DNA of 64,000 bases from Akkermansia muciniphila. GTDB taxonomy: Bacteria > Verrucomicrobiota > Verrucomicrobiia > Limisphaerales > BJHT01. The notes under the pieces are model-generated. The model was given only the letters and a program-made list of their open reading frames with translations, was not told the origin of the DNA and ran no database searches. The stretch lies in contig CAMAUZ010000022.1 of the NCBI GenBank assembly GCA_945861535.1, positions 29,455-93,454 of the forward strand. The letters run 5' to 3'. The position numbers and the translations under genes are program-made. Positions 32,754 to 40,355 of this stretch are shown here, piece by piece. Every line of letters starts with the position of its first letter. Position 1 is the stretch's first letter.

Positions 32754-33755
32754 TCACCTCGGCTCGTCCGCGAATGGTTCCACCCGTTCCGATTGCCTCC
32801 CGGACAGATCGCCGTGGTTCCGGTAATGCTCGGCGCACTCGTCTTCGCGCCCGCGCACGATGCGCCGGCCGGCGAGACGGCCAAACTCGGAGGTGATGAC
32901 GGTGCATTGCCGCTCGCCGTCGGGCCCGTCGTGGACGAGCACCACCCAATCGCGCGTTTTGCCCTGCTCGTGGGCGTGGGCGGTGTTCGAGTAGAGGGCG
33001 GTGTAGTGCCGCTCGCCGCGCGTGGTGTGCAGCACGGGAAGCCACGCTTCGCCGGTCGGGTTGAAGCGGCGCGGCGCAATTTTCTTCAGCGTCTCCGCGG
33101 CGTCTTCGCGGCGATACTCGGCGTCCACGTCGAGCAGTTCGGCCACCGAAGGTTCAGCGGCTCGGGCGGCCGGCGGAATCGGCGCGGTCACCGGCGGGAG
33201 CGGGAGCAGGAGCGGCGATGCGGGCCGGGCCGAGGACGACGCGGCGGGCAACGATGGCGGCGTGGCGACGGGCGCGCGGCGGATGCGCCCGAGCCGGTGC
33301 GCAAGCGAATCGCGGATGCCCGCGAGGCGTTTCGCGCCGAGACCGGGAAGGTGCTCGAGCCGGCCATCGTGCGCGGCGGTTTCCAGTTCCGCCAACGACT
33401 CGATCCCCAGGTCGTCGTGGAGTTTCCACGCGAGGCCCTTGCCGACGCCGGGAACGGAACGGAGCAACGCGATCGGATCGTGCTCGCCCCGCAGCCGGTC
33501 GAGCATGCCCAGCCGCCCGTGTTGAATCAGGTCGCGGATCGCGTGCGCGATGCTCACGCCGATGCCGGGCAGCTTCTCCAATCCCGCCAGTCCCTCGGCG
33601 GCGAAAATTTCGGCGACGGGCTGCGCCAGCCCCCGCAGGACCTCCGAGGCGTGATGATATGCCTGCACCCGATAGCGGCTCGCGCCCTGCTCGGCGAGGA
33701 TGCGCGCCACTTCGTCGAGGCGTCCGGCGATGTCTTCGTTTAAGGCGGTGGGCAT
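32754..33755 (-). CDS. Helix-hairpin-helix protein related to the PolX N-terminus
   Basis: A 333-residue protein. Residues 1-150 resemble the N-terminal part of family X DNA polymerases: LDEVARILAEQGASRYRVQA, then three helix-hairpin-helix motifs (LEKLPGIGVSIAHAIRDLI, LLRSVPGVGKGLAWKLHDD, LEHLPGLGAKRLAGI). A Pro/Ala linker follows, then a conserved C-terminal domain (ELLDVDAEYRR, RRFNPTGEAWLPVLHT, RDWVVLVHDG, GRLAGRRIVRGRE). There is no polymerase or PHP nuclease domain. DNA binding is expected; the job is unknown. ATG at 33755 overlaps the end of the upstream kinase-like gene by 16 bases, indicating cotranscription. Confidence 0.82.
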   Translation of the reverse strand: MPTALNEDIAGRLDEVARILAEQGASRYRVQAYHHASEVLRGLAQPVAEIFAAEGLAGLEKLPGIGVSIAHAIRDLIQHGRLGMLDRLRGEHDPIALLRSVPGVGKGLAWKLHDDLGIESLAELETAAHDGRLEHLPGLGAKRLAGIRDSLAHRLGRIRRAPVATPPSLPAASSSARPASPLLLPLPPVTAPIPPAARAAEPSVAELLDVDAEYRREDAAETLKKIAPRRFNPTGEAWLPVLHTTRGERHYTALYSNTAHAHEQGKTRDWVVLVHDGPDGERQCTVITSEFGRLAGRRIVRGREDECAEHYRNHGDLSGRQSERVEPFADEPR

Positions 33756-35377
33756 GGTGATTCCACTTGGATGCGGGCCAGGCTTTGCAATGCCTTGGTC
33801 ACGGTTTGGGCGAGCGGGACGGTGGTGCGGACGCGCGTGCGTTGGGCCGCGGCCAGCTCGACGGGCGGTTCGTAGAGGTGGGTGAGCGGGGCGAAATCTT
33901 CGAGGCGCGCGTCGGAGACTTCGTCGGGTTTGGCTTCGCGGGCGCGGAGGCGTTGCTTCACGGCGTCGTCGCTGGCGTGGGCCTCGAGGACGCGCCAGGA
34001 CAGGCCGGATTTTCCGAAACGTTCCGCGAGCAGGTCGCGTTGCGCGCGGCGGGCGAAGGTGGCGTCGAGGATGACGCCGTGGCCCTTTTGCAATTGCACC
34101 GCGGCCGTGGCGAGCAGGCGGTCGTAGGTTTGCTTGGTCATCGCCGCCGAGTAGAGGCGCTTGCGGGCGGCGGCGCTGCTGCGTTCGTAGAGCGGGAAGC
34201 CCGCGAGCTTTTTGCGGACGTAATCGGAGGAATAAACCTCCCAGCCCAGCTCGGCACCCAGCGCGTGCGCGAGCGTGCTCTTGCCGGAGGCGATGCGGCC
34301 CATCACGGCGAGCGCGAGCGGCTGCGAGCCGGCGACGGCGTATTGCAGCGCGAGCCGGAAATAGCGGCGCGCCCGTTCGGCGCTGGCCCGCCGCTCTTCC
34401 TCGGAGGCGGCGTGCGCGAGGCTGTGGAGGCTCTCGACCTTGCCGCGCACGTAGGCGCGGTAGCACTTGTAGAAATCCAGCAGGCGCGGCAAGCCATCGT
34501 CGTGGAGCGCGCTGGCGATGCGCGTGGCGAAATGCCGGGCGAGATCGGGGCGGCCCTCGTAGTCCAGGTCCATCGCGAGGAACGCGACGTCACTGGCCAC
34601 GTCCACGTAGCGGAAGCGGTCGTTGAACTCGATGCAGTCGTAAATGTGCAGCGCGCGCGGCGTGAGGTGGATGTGCTCAAGGTGCAGGTCGCCGTGGCAG
34701 TCGCGGATGCGCCGCTCGCGGATGCGCGACGCGAAGAGGCGTGCGTGCCGTGCGTAGAAGCGGTCCGTGTAAAAGCGAATCGTCTCGAAGGCCGCGCGCG
34801 ACAGCGTGTGGCCGATGAACTCCTGCGTCTGCCGGAAGTTCTCGTCGGTGCTGATGCGCAGCCGGTCGATGCGGCCCCAATCCTCGATTTCCTCGGTCGG
34901 ATGCTGGGTTTCGTAGAAATTCTTCAGCACTTCCGCGATGCGATCGAGGTCGTCCGGTTGCACCCGCTGCCGCGCGACGAGCTGATCGAGAAAACGGCCG
35001 TCCGCGAGCTTGCGCATCTGCACGGCGTATTCCACCACCGCGTCACCGTCGCCGAAGACAAAGTGCCCGGCGCGCGTGGAAATCGGCACGACGCCGAGAT
35101 AAATGTCGGGCGAGAGCCGGCGGTTGAGCGCCACCTCGCGTTCGCAGAAGTGCCGGCGTTTTTCCAGTGTGGAGAAGTCGAGGAAGCCGAAGTTCACCGG
35201 CTTCTTCACCTTGTAAACAAAGGGCGGCGCGAGGAACACAAACGACGCATGGGTCTGCACCAGCCGCACCGAGCGCGGCCGGTGCGGATAGGACTGGGGA
35301 TTGAGCAAGAACGGGAGGAGCTGCTCCTGCGACACCAGCGCGGCGGGCGGCGGCGGGGCTTTCGAGGCATTTCTCAT
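33740..35377 (-). CDS. Fusion of APH-like kinase domain and P-loop kinase/ATPase domain
   Basis: A 545-residue protein in which an aminoglycoside-phosphotransferase-like domain (about 30-330) is joined to a P-loop domain (about 350-530). The first has FVYKVKKPVNFGFLDFS and the catalytic IRDCHGDLHLEHIHL with DCIEFNDRFRYVDVASD. The second has Walker A in VMGRIASGKSTLAHALG and later GHGVILDATFARRAQRD. This combination (COG2187 with COG0645) is widespread and of unknown physiological substrate; it is not by itself evidence of antibiotic resistance. The ATG at 35377 is preferred to one 14 codons upstream. It overlaps the helix-hairpin-helix gene by 16 bases and follows copA by 71 bases. Confidence 0.88.
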   Translation of the reverse strand: MRNASKAPPPPAALVSQEQLLPFLLNPQSYPHRPRSVRLVQTHASFVFLAPPFVYKVKKPVNFGFLDFSTLEKRRHFCEREVALNRRLSPDIYLGVVPISTRAGHFVFGDGDAVVEYAVQMRKLADGRFLDQLVARQRVQPDDLDRIAEVLKNFYETQHPTEEIEDWGRIDRLRISTDENFRQTQEFIGHTLSRAAFETIRFYTDRFYARHARLFASRIRERRIRDCHGDLHLEHIHLTPRALHIYDCIEFNDRFRYVDVASDVAFLAMDLDYEGRPDLARHFATRIASALHDDGLPRLLDFYKCYRAYVRGKVESLHSLAHAASEEERRASAERARRYFRLALQYAVAGSQPLALAVMGRIASGKSTLAHALGAELGWEVYSSDYVRKKLAGFPLYERSSAAARKRLYSAAMTKQTYDRLLATAAVQLQKGHGVILDATFARRAQRDLLAERFGKSGLSWRVLEAHASDDAVKQRLRAREAKPDEVSDARLEDFAPLTHLYEPPVELAAAQRTRVRTTVPLAQTVTKALQSLARIQVESPCPPP

Positions 35378-35448
35378 ATTCGGTGCTCCTGCTGGCCGCG
35401 GCGTGTGTTGGAGAAACATCCCGCTGATGTTTTCGATCGCGGATTTTC

Positions 35449-37785
35449 CTATGCACGCCAGCGGCGGAGGCGGAGGGCGTTGCCGATGACGATGAGGTCG
35501 GAGAGGCCCATCGCGGCGGCGCAGAGGACGGGGCTGAGGTAGCCGAGCGCGGCGAGCGGGATCGCGGCGGCGTTGTAGAAGAAGGCCCAGAAGAGGTTTT
35601 GCTTGATGGTGCGCAGCGTGGCTTGCGCGAGGCCGAGGGCTTCGGGCACGGCCTGGATGTCGGCGTTGAGGAGGATGATGTCGGCGGATTCGCGGGCGAC
35701 GTCGCTGGCCTGGCTGACGGCGATGCCGAGGTCGGCTTGTTCGAGGGCGGGCGCGTCGTTGATGCCGTCACCGACGAAGGCGACTTGTTCGCCGCGTCGC
35801 TGGAGCTGGCTGACGATGTCGGCTTTGTGCTCGGGGCGGATTTCGGCGAAGACGTTTTCAGCGGGAATGCCGGCGGCCTTCGCGATGGCGGCGGCGGTGC
35901 GAGGGTTGTCGCCGGTGACGAGGAAGACTTTTTGTCCCTGGCGGATGAGTTTCGCGATCACGTCGGCGGCGTGGGGTTTGATGGTGTCGCGGAGGGCGAA
36001 GAGTCCGAGGAGCTGCGTGTCGTGGGCGAGGGCAAGGACGGTGGAGCCTTGCGCGGTCCAGTGGTCGCAGAACGTGGTGACGGCGGGGGCGGTGGTGGCG
36101 GCGACGCCGGATTCGCGAAGCCACGTGAGGGAACCGAGGCGGAGCGTGCCCGACTGCCAGCGGGCGTGGACGCCGAGGCCGCGGGATTCTTGCCACTGGT
36201 CGAGAACCGGGGTGCTGCCGTTGGTGGGAACGGATTTGGCCCAAGCAGCAACGGCCTGGCTGAGCGGATGAGTGGAGGGTTGCGCGAGCGCGGCGGCGAG
36301 GGCAGGGAGCGATGGTTCGGTGGCTGAGTTTTTCCGCAAATCTTCGGTGGCGGCGACGGTGATGCGGCCTTGGGTGAGGGTGCCGGTTTTGTCGAAGAGG
36401 ACGGCGGTGATGCGGCCGCTTTTTTCGAGCGCGGTGCCGTCCCGGATGAGGATGCCGCGGCGCGCGGCGGCATTGGTTCCGGCCATGATGGCGACGGGCG
36501 TGGCGAGGCCCATCGCACAGGGACACGCGACGATGAGGACGGCGGCGGCTTGGATGAACGCAGCAGCCAGCGCGGTGTCGGGCAGGACGCTGTGCCAGAG
36601 AAAGGGCGCGAGCCACGCATGCACGGCGCGCGCGGAGTCCGGCGCGAGGCCCCACCAGAGCGCGGTGCCGAGCGCGATGACGACGACGATGGGGACGAAG
36701 ACGCTGCTGACCTGGTCGCCGAGTTTTTGAATGCTGGCGCGGCTGTTTTGCGCGTGCTGGACGATGGTGATGATGCGGGCGAGCGCGGTGGCTTCGCCCA
36801 GCGCCGTGACGCGCATTTCGAGGCGGCCGTTTTGATTCACGGTGCCGGCGTAGAGTTTCGCGCCGGTGGATTTTTCCACCGGCAGGGATTCGCCGGTGAG
36901 CATGGCTTCATTCACCGCGGACTGGCCGGTGAGGACTTCGCCGTCGGTGGGGATGGCGTCGCCGGGCTTGAGGACGACGCGATCGTCGAGTTGGAGGGTG
37001 CTGACGGGGACGGAGGTCTCGGAGCCGTCGGGACCGAGGCGGCGGGCGGTTTGCGGGGCGAGGTTGAGGAGCGCGTGGAGCGAGGCAACGGCGCGGGCGC
37101 TGATGATCGTCTCCAGCCAATGGCCGATGCTGATCACGGTGATGATGGCGGCGGCTTCCATGAAGTAGAGATGCGCGTGCCAGCCCGCGAAGAGTCCCCA
37201 GGTGCTGTAGGTGAAGGCCGTGGTCGAGCCGAGGGAGACGAGGGTGTCCATGTTGGACTGGCCGCGGCGGAGCTGGTTCCACGCGCCGCGAAAAAATTTC
37301 GCGCCGCAGAAAAGCATCACGGGCACGGTGAGGGCGAACGCGGTCCAGTGAAACGCGCGGTTCATGCCGAGGCCGAGCACCCATTCGCCGAGCATCAGCG
37401 GCAGCGTGGCGAGCGAGCCGACGACGACATTGAAGCGCCAGCCCTTGAACGGCGACCACGACGCCGGGTCGGCGGCGTGGCCGGGATCGGCGGGCGGGAG
37501 CGCGCGGATTTCGTAGCCAGCCTCGCGCACGGCGTGGAGCAGGGCGTCGAGGGGCAGGACGGCGGGAGCGGGCGACGGCGAGACGGAGGGACGGAGAGAT
37601 GGAGTGGCGGAAGGCGAGGTGCGCCAGCGGACGGTGAGGCGATTGGCTTCGAGTTCGACGTGGGCGTCGGCGACGGCGGGGATGGCTTGCGCTGCTTCGC
37701 GGACGTGGCGGGCGCAGTTCTGGCAGGTCATGCCGTCAACGGCGAACTGGGTGGTCGAGGCGGGCGGAGGCGCGGAGGAACTCAT
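35449..37785 (-). CDS. copA: Heavy-metal P1B-type ATPase, copper type
   Basis: A 778-residue cation pump. N-terminal heavy-metal-associated domain with DGMTCQNCARHV (residues 18-29), then a Pro/Ser-rich linker, eight membrane segments, the TGES loop (AMLTGESLPVEKS), the intramembrane VACPCAMGLATPVAI motif of Cu(I) exporters, phosphorylation motif FDKTGTLTQG, the HP pair in QPSTHPLSQA, and GDGINDAPALEQADLG. Copper or silver export is inferred from CPC plus the CxxC domain. No copper regulator is adjacent. The downstream kinase-like gene starts 71 bases later on the same strand. Confidence 0.93.
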   Translation of the reverse strand: MSSSAPPPASTTQFAVDGMTCQNCARHVREAAQAIPAVADAHVELEANRLTVRWRTSPSATPSLRPSVSPSPAPAVLPLDALLHAVREAGYEIRALPPADPGHAADPASWSPFKGWRFNVVVGSLATLPLMLGEWVLGLGMNRAFHWTAFALTVPVMLFCGAKFFRGAWNQLRRGQSNMDTLVSLGSTTAFTYSTWGLFAGWHAHLYFMEAAAIITVISIGHWLETIISARAVASLHALLNLAPQTARRLGPDGSETSVPVSTLQLDDRVVLKPGDAIPTDGEVLTGQSAVNEAMLTGESLPVEKSTGAKLYAGTVNQNGRLEMRVTALGEATALARIITIVQHAQNSRASIQKLGDQVSSVFVPIVVVIALGTALWWGLAPDSARAVHAWLAPFLWHSVLPDTALAAAFIQAAAVLIVACPCAMGLATPVAIMAGTNAAARRGILIRDGTALEKSGRITAVLFDKTGTLTQGRITVAATEDLRKNSATEPSLPALAAALAQPSTHPLSQAVAAWAKSVPTNGSTPVLDQWQESRGLGVHARWQSGTLRLGSLTWLRESGVAATTAPAVTTFCDHWTAQGSTVLALAHDTQLLGLFALRDTIKPHAADVIAKLIRQGQKVFLVTGDNPRTAAAIAKAAGIPAENVFAEIRPEHKADIVSQLQRRGEQVAFVGDGINDAPALEQADLGIAVSQASDVARESADIILLNADIQAVPEALGLAQATLRTIKQNLFWAFFYNAAAIPLAALGYLSPVLCAAAMGLSDLIVIGNALRLRRWRA

Positions 37786-37906
37786 TGGGGCGGAAAGTCG
37801 GGGAAGGGGGAAGGGGAGTCAATGGGGACGGAAGGGAAGCACCAAGCTCAAAGCTCAAGGAAATCACCAAGCTCCAGAAATTGCGGCGGGTGTGGATCGT
37901 CTCCCG

Positions 37907-37998
37907 CTCTGCGTTTTTTCCAATCTCTGCGGTGTTCTGATCGGCCTCCGCCATTCCACGCCGCCTCAGAACACCGCAGAGATTGGAAAGGCGCAGAG
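37907..37998. repeat. Inverted repeat R5, copy 2
   Basis: Arms 37907-37940 and 37966-37998 (ctctgcgttttttcc... / ...ggaaaggcgcagag) are inverse complements round a 25-base loop. Same element as 1745-1857. Confidence 0.8.
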
Positions 37999-38074
37999 AG
38001 GGGAGTGCGCCCGTCCCCGGGCGCAGCAGGGTGGAGCGCAGTGAAGCGTCGGTAAATCCCCGCAGCCCCCGTGC

Positions 38075-38112
38075 GGGCGGACGTCGCTGCGGCCGGGGAC
38101 GGTCGCACTCCG
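38075..38112. repeat. Short dispersed element R12, copy 2
   Basis: Contains gacgtcgctgcggccgggga and cgcactcc, matching 27319-27352. Confidence 0.6.
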
Positions 38113-38146
38113 CCGCATCAACACCCGCGTTCGTGAAACTTTCGCC

Positions 38147-39463
38147 TCAGACTTCCTCGAGCGCCTTGGCGGCGTCGCCGAACTTGGGGAGGCGCACGTT
38201 CATCTTGTCCATCATCGAGAGGTAGAGGCGGCACATCTGGCGCTCGGGTTTGCCAGTGTAATCGAGGATGCGACCGCCTTTCACGCGGCCGCCGCCGCCG
38301 CCGAGCAGGAGGACGGGGAGCTGATCGTTGTTGTGATTGCCGGTCATCATGCTGGAACAATAGAGGAGCATCGAATTGTCGAGCAGCGTGCGCGGGCCTT
38401 CCTGGATGGCGTCGAGCTTGCGCGCGATGTAGGCGAGCTGTTCGAGGAAGAAGGCGTTCACCTTGAGCCAGTCGGCGGTGTCGGAATGCGAGAGGAGATG
38501 GTGGATCATGTAGTCCACGTTGAGGTTCGGGAAGCGCAGCGAGGAGTGGTCGTTGTTCAGCTTGAGCGTGGTGATGCGCGTCGTGTCGGTCTGGAAACCG
38601 AGCACGAGAATGTCGCACATCAGGCGCATGTGCTCGGCGATGTCCTGCGGGATGCCGTCGGCGGGACGCGGGATGTTCGGCTTGGCCAGCGTGGGCCGCC
38701 AGCCTTGGAGTTCGCCCTTTTTTCCGGCGTTCTCGATGCGGCGCTCCACGTCGCGCACGGAGTCGAGGTATTCGTCGAGCTTGCGCTGGTCGTTGACGCT
38801 GAGGTTGCGGCGCAGACTGCTGGCGTCGGCGAGGACGGCGTCGAGGACGCTCTGGTCGCCTTTGCTGACTTCATCCTTGAACAGCCGGTCGAAGGCGAGC
38901 GCGGGATAAATCTCCAGCGGCGTCGGCGTGGTCGGCGAACTCCACGAGATGTGCGAGCTGTAGAGCATCGAGTAGTTCTTGTGGACCGAGGGATTGGATT
39001 TCTCGCAGCCCAGCACGAGGCTCGGCACCTTGGTGGAACGGCCGTACGTCTGCGCGAGCAACTGATCGACGCTGGTGCCGGAGCGAATCTCGCCGCCGGA
39101 CGCGAGCGGCGCGCCGGAGAGGAGGTTGCCGGTCTGCGAGCTGTGGATGTTGCCCTTGCGCGCCTCGGCGTTGAAGAGGCCGCGGACGAAGACGAGCTTC
39201 TCGCGGAAATCCGTGAGCGGCGCGAGCACCTTGCCCAGTTCCATCTGTTTGCCCTCGCCCTTGGCCCACCATTCCTTGCTGTGAAAACCGTTGCCGGAAA
39301 AGAGCACGGCGAGCCGCACGGGCGCTTCGCTCGCGGCCTTGCTGCCGGCGGGTTCGTCGCCCCAGACGCGAACGGATTCCAGCCACGGCAGGGCCATCGT
39401 GACGCCGACTCCGCGCAGGAAGGCGCGGCGGGAGAACTGGTGGGAGGTGAGGTTGGTTTTCAT
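38147..39463 (-). CDS. DUF1552 family protein with Tat signal
   Basis: A 438-residue DUF1552 protein with a twin-arginine signal FSRRAFLRGVG near residue 10. Family motifs include LAVLFSGNGFHSKEWW, FVRGLFNAEARKGNIHSSQT, SVDQLLAQTYG, LDEYLDSVRDVERRIE and the closing TGNHNNDQLPVLLLGGGGGR. In PVC genomes DUF1552 genes stand next to DUF1592-family cytochromes, and here the DUF1592 gene is upstream on the same strand, but a VapBC pair lies between. Biochemical function is not established. Confidence 0.92.
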   Translation of the reverse strand: MKTNLTSHQFSRRAFLRGVGVTMALPWLESVRVWGDEPAGSKAASEAPVRLAVLFSGNGFHSKEWWAKGEGKQMELGKVLAPLTDFREKLVFVRGLFNAEARKGNIHSSQTGNLLSGAPLASGGEIRSGTSVDQLLAQTYGRSTKVPSLVLGCEKSNPSVHKNYSMLYSSHISWSSPTTPTPLEIYPALAFDRLFKDEVSKGDQSVLDAVLADASSLRRNLSVNDQRKLDEYLDSVRDVERRIENAGKKGELQGWRPTLAKPNIPRPADGIPQDIAEHMRLMCDILVLGFQTDTTRITTLKLNNDHSSLRFPNLNVDYMIHHLLSHSDTADWLKVNAFFLEQLAYIARKLDAIQEGPRTLLDNSMLLYCSSMMTGNHNNDQLPVLLLGGGGGRVKGGRILDYTGKPERQMCRLYLSMMDKMNVRLPKFGDAAKALEEV

Positions 39464-39479
39464 AAAAGTGAGGGCGGGT

Positions 39480-39875
39480 TTACCAAAGCCGTGAAGCGCC
39501 CAAAAGCGACAGTGGCGTGTCGGGCGAAATGATCGTGAGGTCGTACTCTATGGCTTGCGCGGCCAGGAGTCGGTCAAATGGATCGCGGTGGATGCGGGGC
39601 AGTTCTCCGCTGCGAAAGATAACGTCGCGGGTGAGAGACAGCGGGGAAACTTGGAAAAATACCATCCGACTCGGCAGCCATTGTCTTGGAACATCCGGCA
39701 GCAGAAGCTTGCCGTTGGAATGCTTCAGGCAAATCTCCCACACGCTCGAGTCGCTGAAGTACAGCTCACTGGCCGCATCGTTCAAGGCCGTGGTCGCAGC
39801 CTTGGACAACTTGCCCTGTTGCAGGGCGCGCCAAATAAAGGTGCAGGTATCGATCAGGTATCTCACAGGCCCCAT
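39480..39875 (-). CDS. vapC: VapC-type PIN domain toxin
   Basis: A 131-residue PIN domain ribonuclease. The acidic active-site residues are visible: D9 in YLIDTCTF, E47 in SVWEICLK, and D98/D101 in RIHRDPFDRLLAAQA, with D118 or so near LTIISPD. VapC proteins cut tRNA or rRNA. Its start codon lies inside the end of the antitoxin gene (13-base overlap), so translation is coupled. It ends 16 bases before the DUF1552 start. Confidence 0.92.
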   Translation of the reverse strand: MGPVRYLIDTCTFIWRALQQGKLSKAATTALNDAASELYFSDSSVWEICLKHSNGKLLLPDVPRQWLPSRMVFFQVSPLSLTRDVIFRSGELPRIHRDPFDRLLAAQAIEYDLTIISPDTPLSLLGASRLW

Positions 39876-40327
39876 TCCTTTAGTTCAGCATCCGTCAATG
39901 GCGCGAAGGCCGAGTCAGGAACCTCGAACGGCGCATCCATGGTTTCCCCCACCTTGGGACGCGGACGCTGCTGGCCGGGCTTGCCGGATACGAACGGCAC
40001 CACCGGGTTCGCCTCCGATTCGCTTCCAGTCATCGGCGCGAAAGCCGAGTCAGGAAACGAAAACGGTTTTCCCTTGATGTCTCCCACCTTCGGCCGTGGT
40101 TCCTGTGGAATCGCCTCACCCGGGGCGAAGGCCGAGTCGGGAACTGCGAATGGCGCGTCCATGGTCTCGCCCACTTTCGGCCGCCGCCTAGGCTCCGCCG
40201 CCCCCATCGGCACCAGCCGGGCCACCGCCTTCTTGCCGCGCGCGATCACGTATTCCTTCCCCTGTTCCACCTCGGCGAGGTAGCGCGCCAGATGCGTCTT
40301 CGCTTGCTGGGTCGTGATGGTTGTCAT
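39863..40327 (-). CDS. vapB: Phd/YefM-type antitoxin with triplicated C-terminal motif
   Basis: A 154-residue antitoxin, about twice the usual length. Residues 1-42 are a normal Phd/YefM DNA-binding domain (TTQQAKTHLARYLAEVEQGK, GKKAVARLVPM). The rest contains three copies of a 21-residue unit built on PKVGETMDAPFAVPDSAFA, at about 49-69, 78-98 and 123-143; copy two differs most (DIKGKPFSF). In related antitoxins a single such segment ending APLTDAELKEW contacts the PIN toxin, so here the toxin-binding tail appears repeated. The ATG at 40327 begins the conserved domain. It starts 28 bases after the DUF1592 stop. Confidence 0.85.
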   Translation of the reverse strand: MTTITTQQAKTHLARYLAEVEQGKEYVIARGKKAVARLVPMGAAEPRRRPKVGETMDAPFAVPDSAFAPGEAIPQEPRPKVGDIKGKPFSFPDSAFAPMTGSESEANPVVPFVSGKPGQQRPRPKVGETMDAPFEVPDSAFAPLTDAELKEWGL

Positions 40328-40355
40328 GGCAGCTTTCCTATGCTCGCGAGCGATC

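Larger units (their letters stand above)
37786..38146. other. Intergenic region with repeats R5 and R12
   Basis: 361 bases upstream of copA and downstream of the DUF1552 gene, both on the minus strand. It contains R5 (37907-37998) and R12 (38075-38112). No gene is supported. Confidence 0.6.

Noticed and set aside
33756..34466. Minus-strand extension of the helix-hairpin-helix gene to a 570-codon frame
   Set aside because: The extra part lies within the kinase fusion gene in another frame and is Arg/Pro-rich nonsense; the conserved start is at 33755.
33740..35377. Aminoglycoside resistance gene
   Set aside because: The APH-like domain is fused to a P-loop domain in a common housekeeping-type family; there is no evidence for antibiotic modification.
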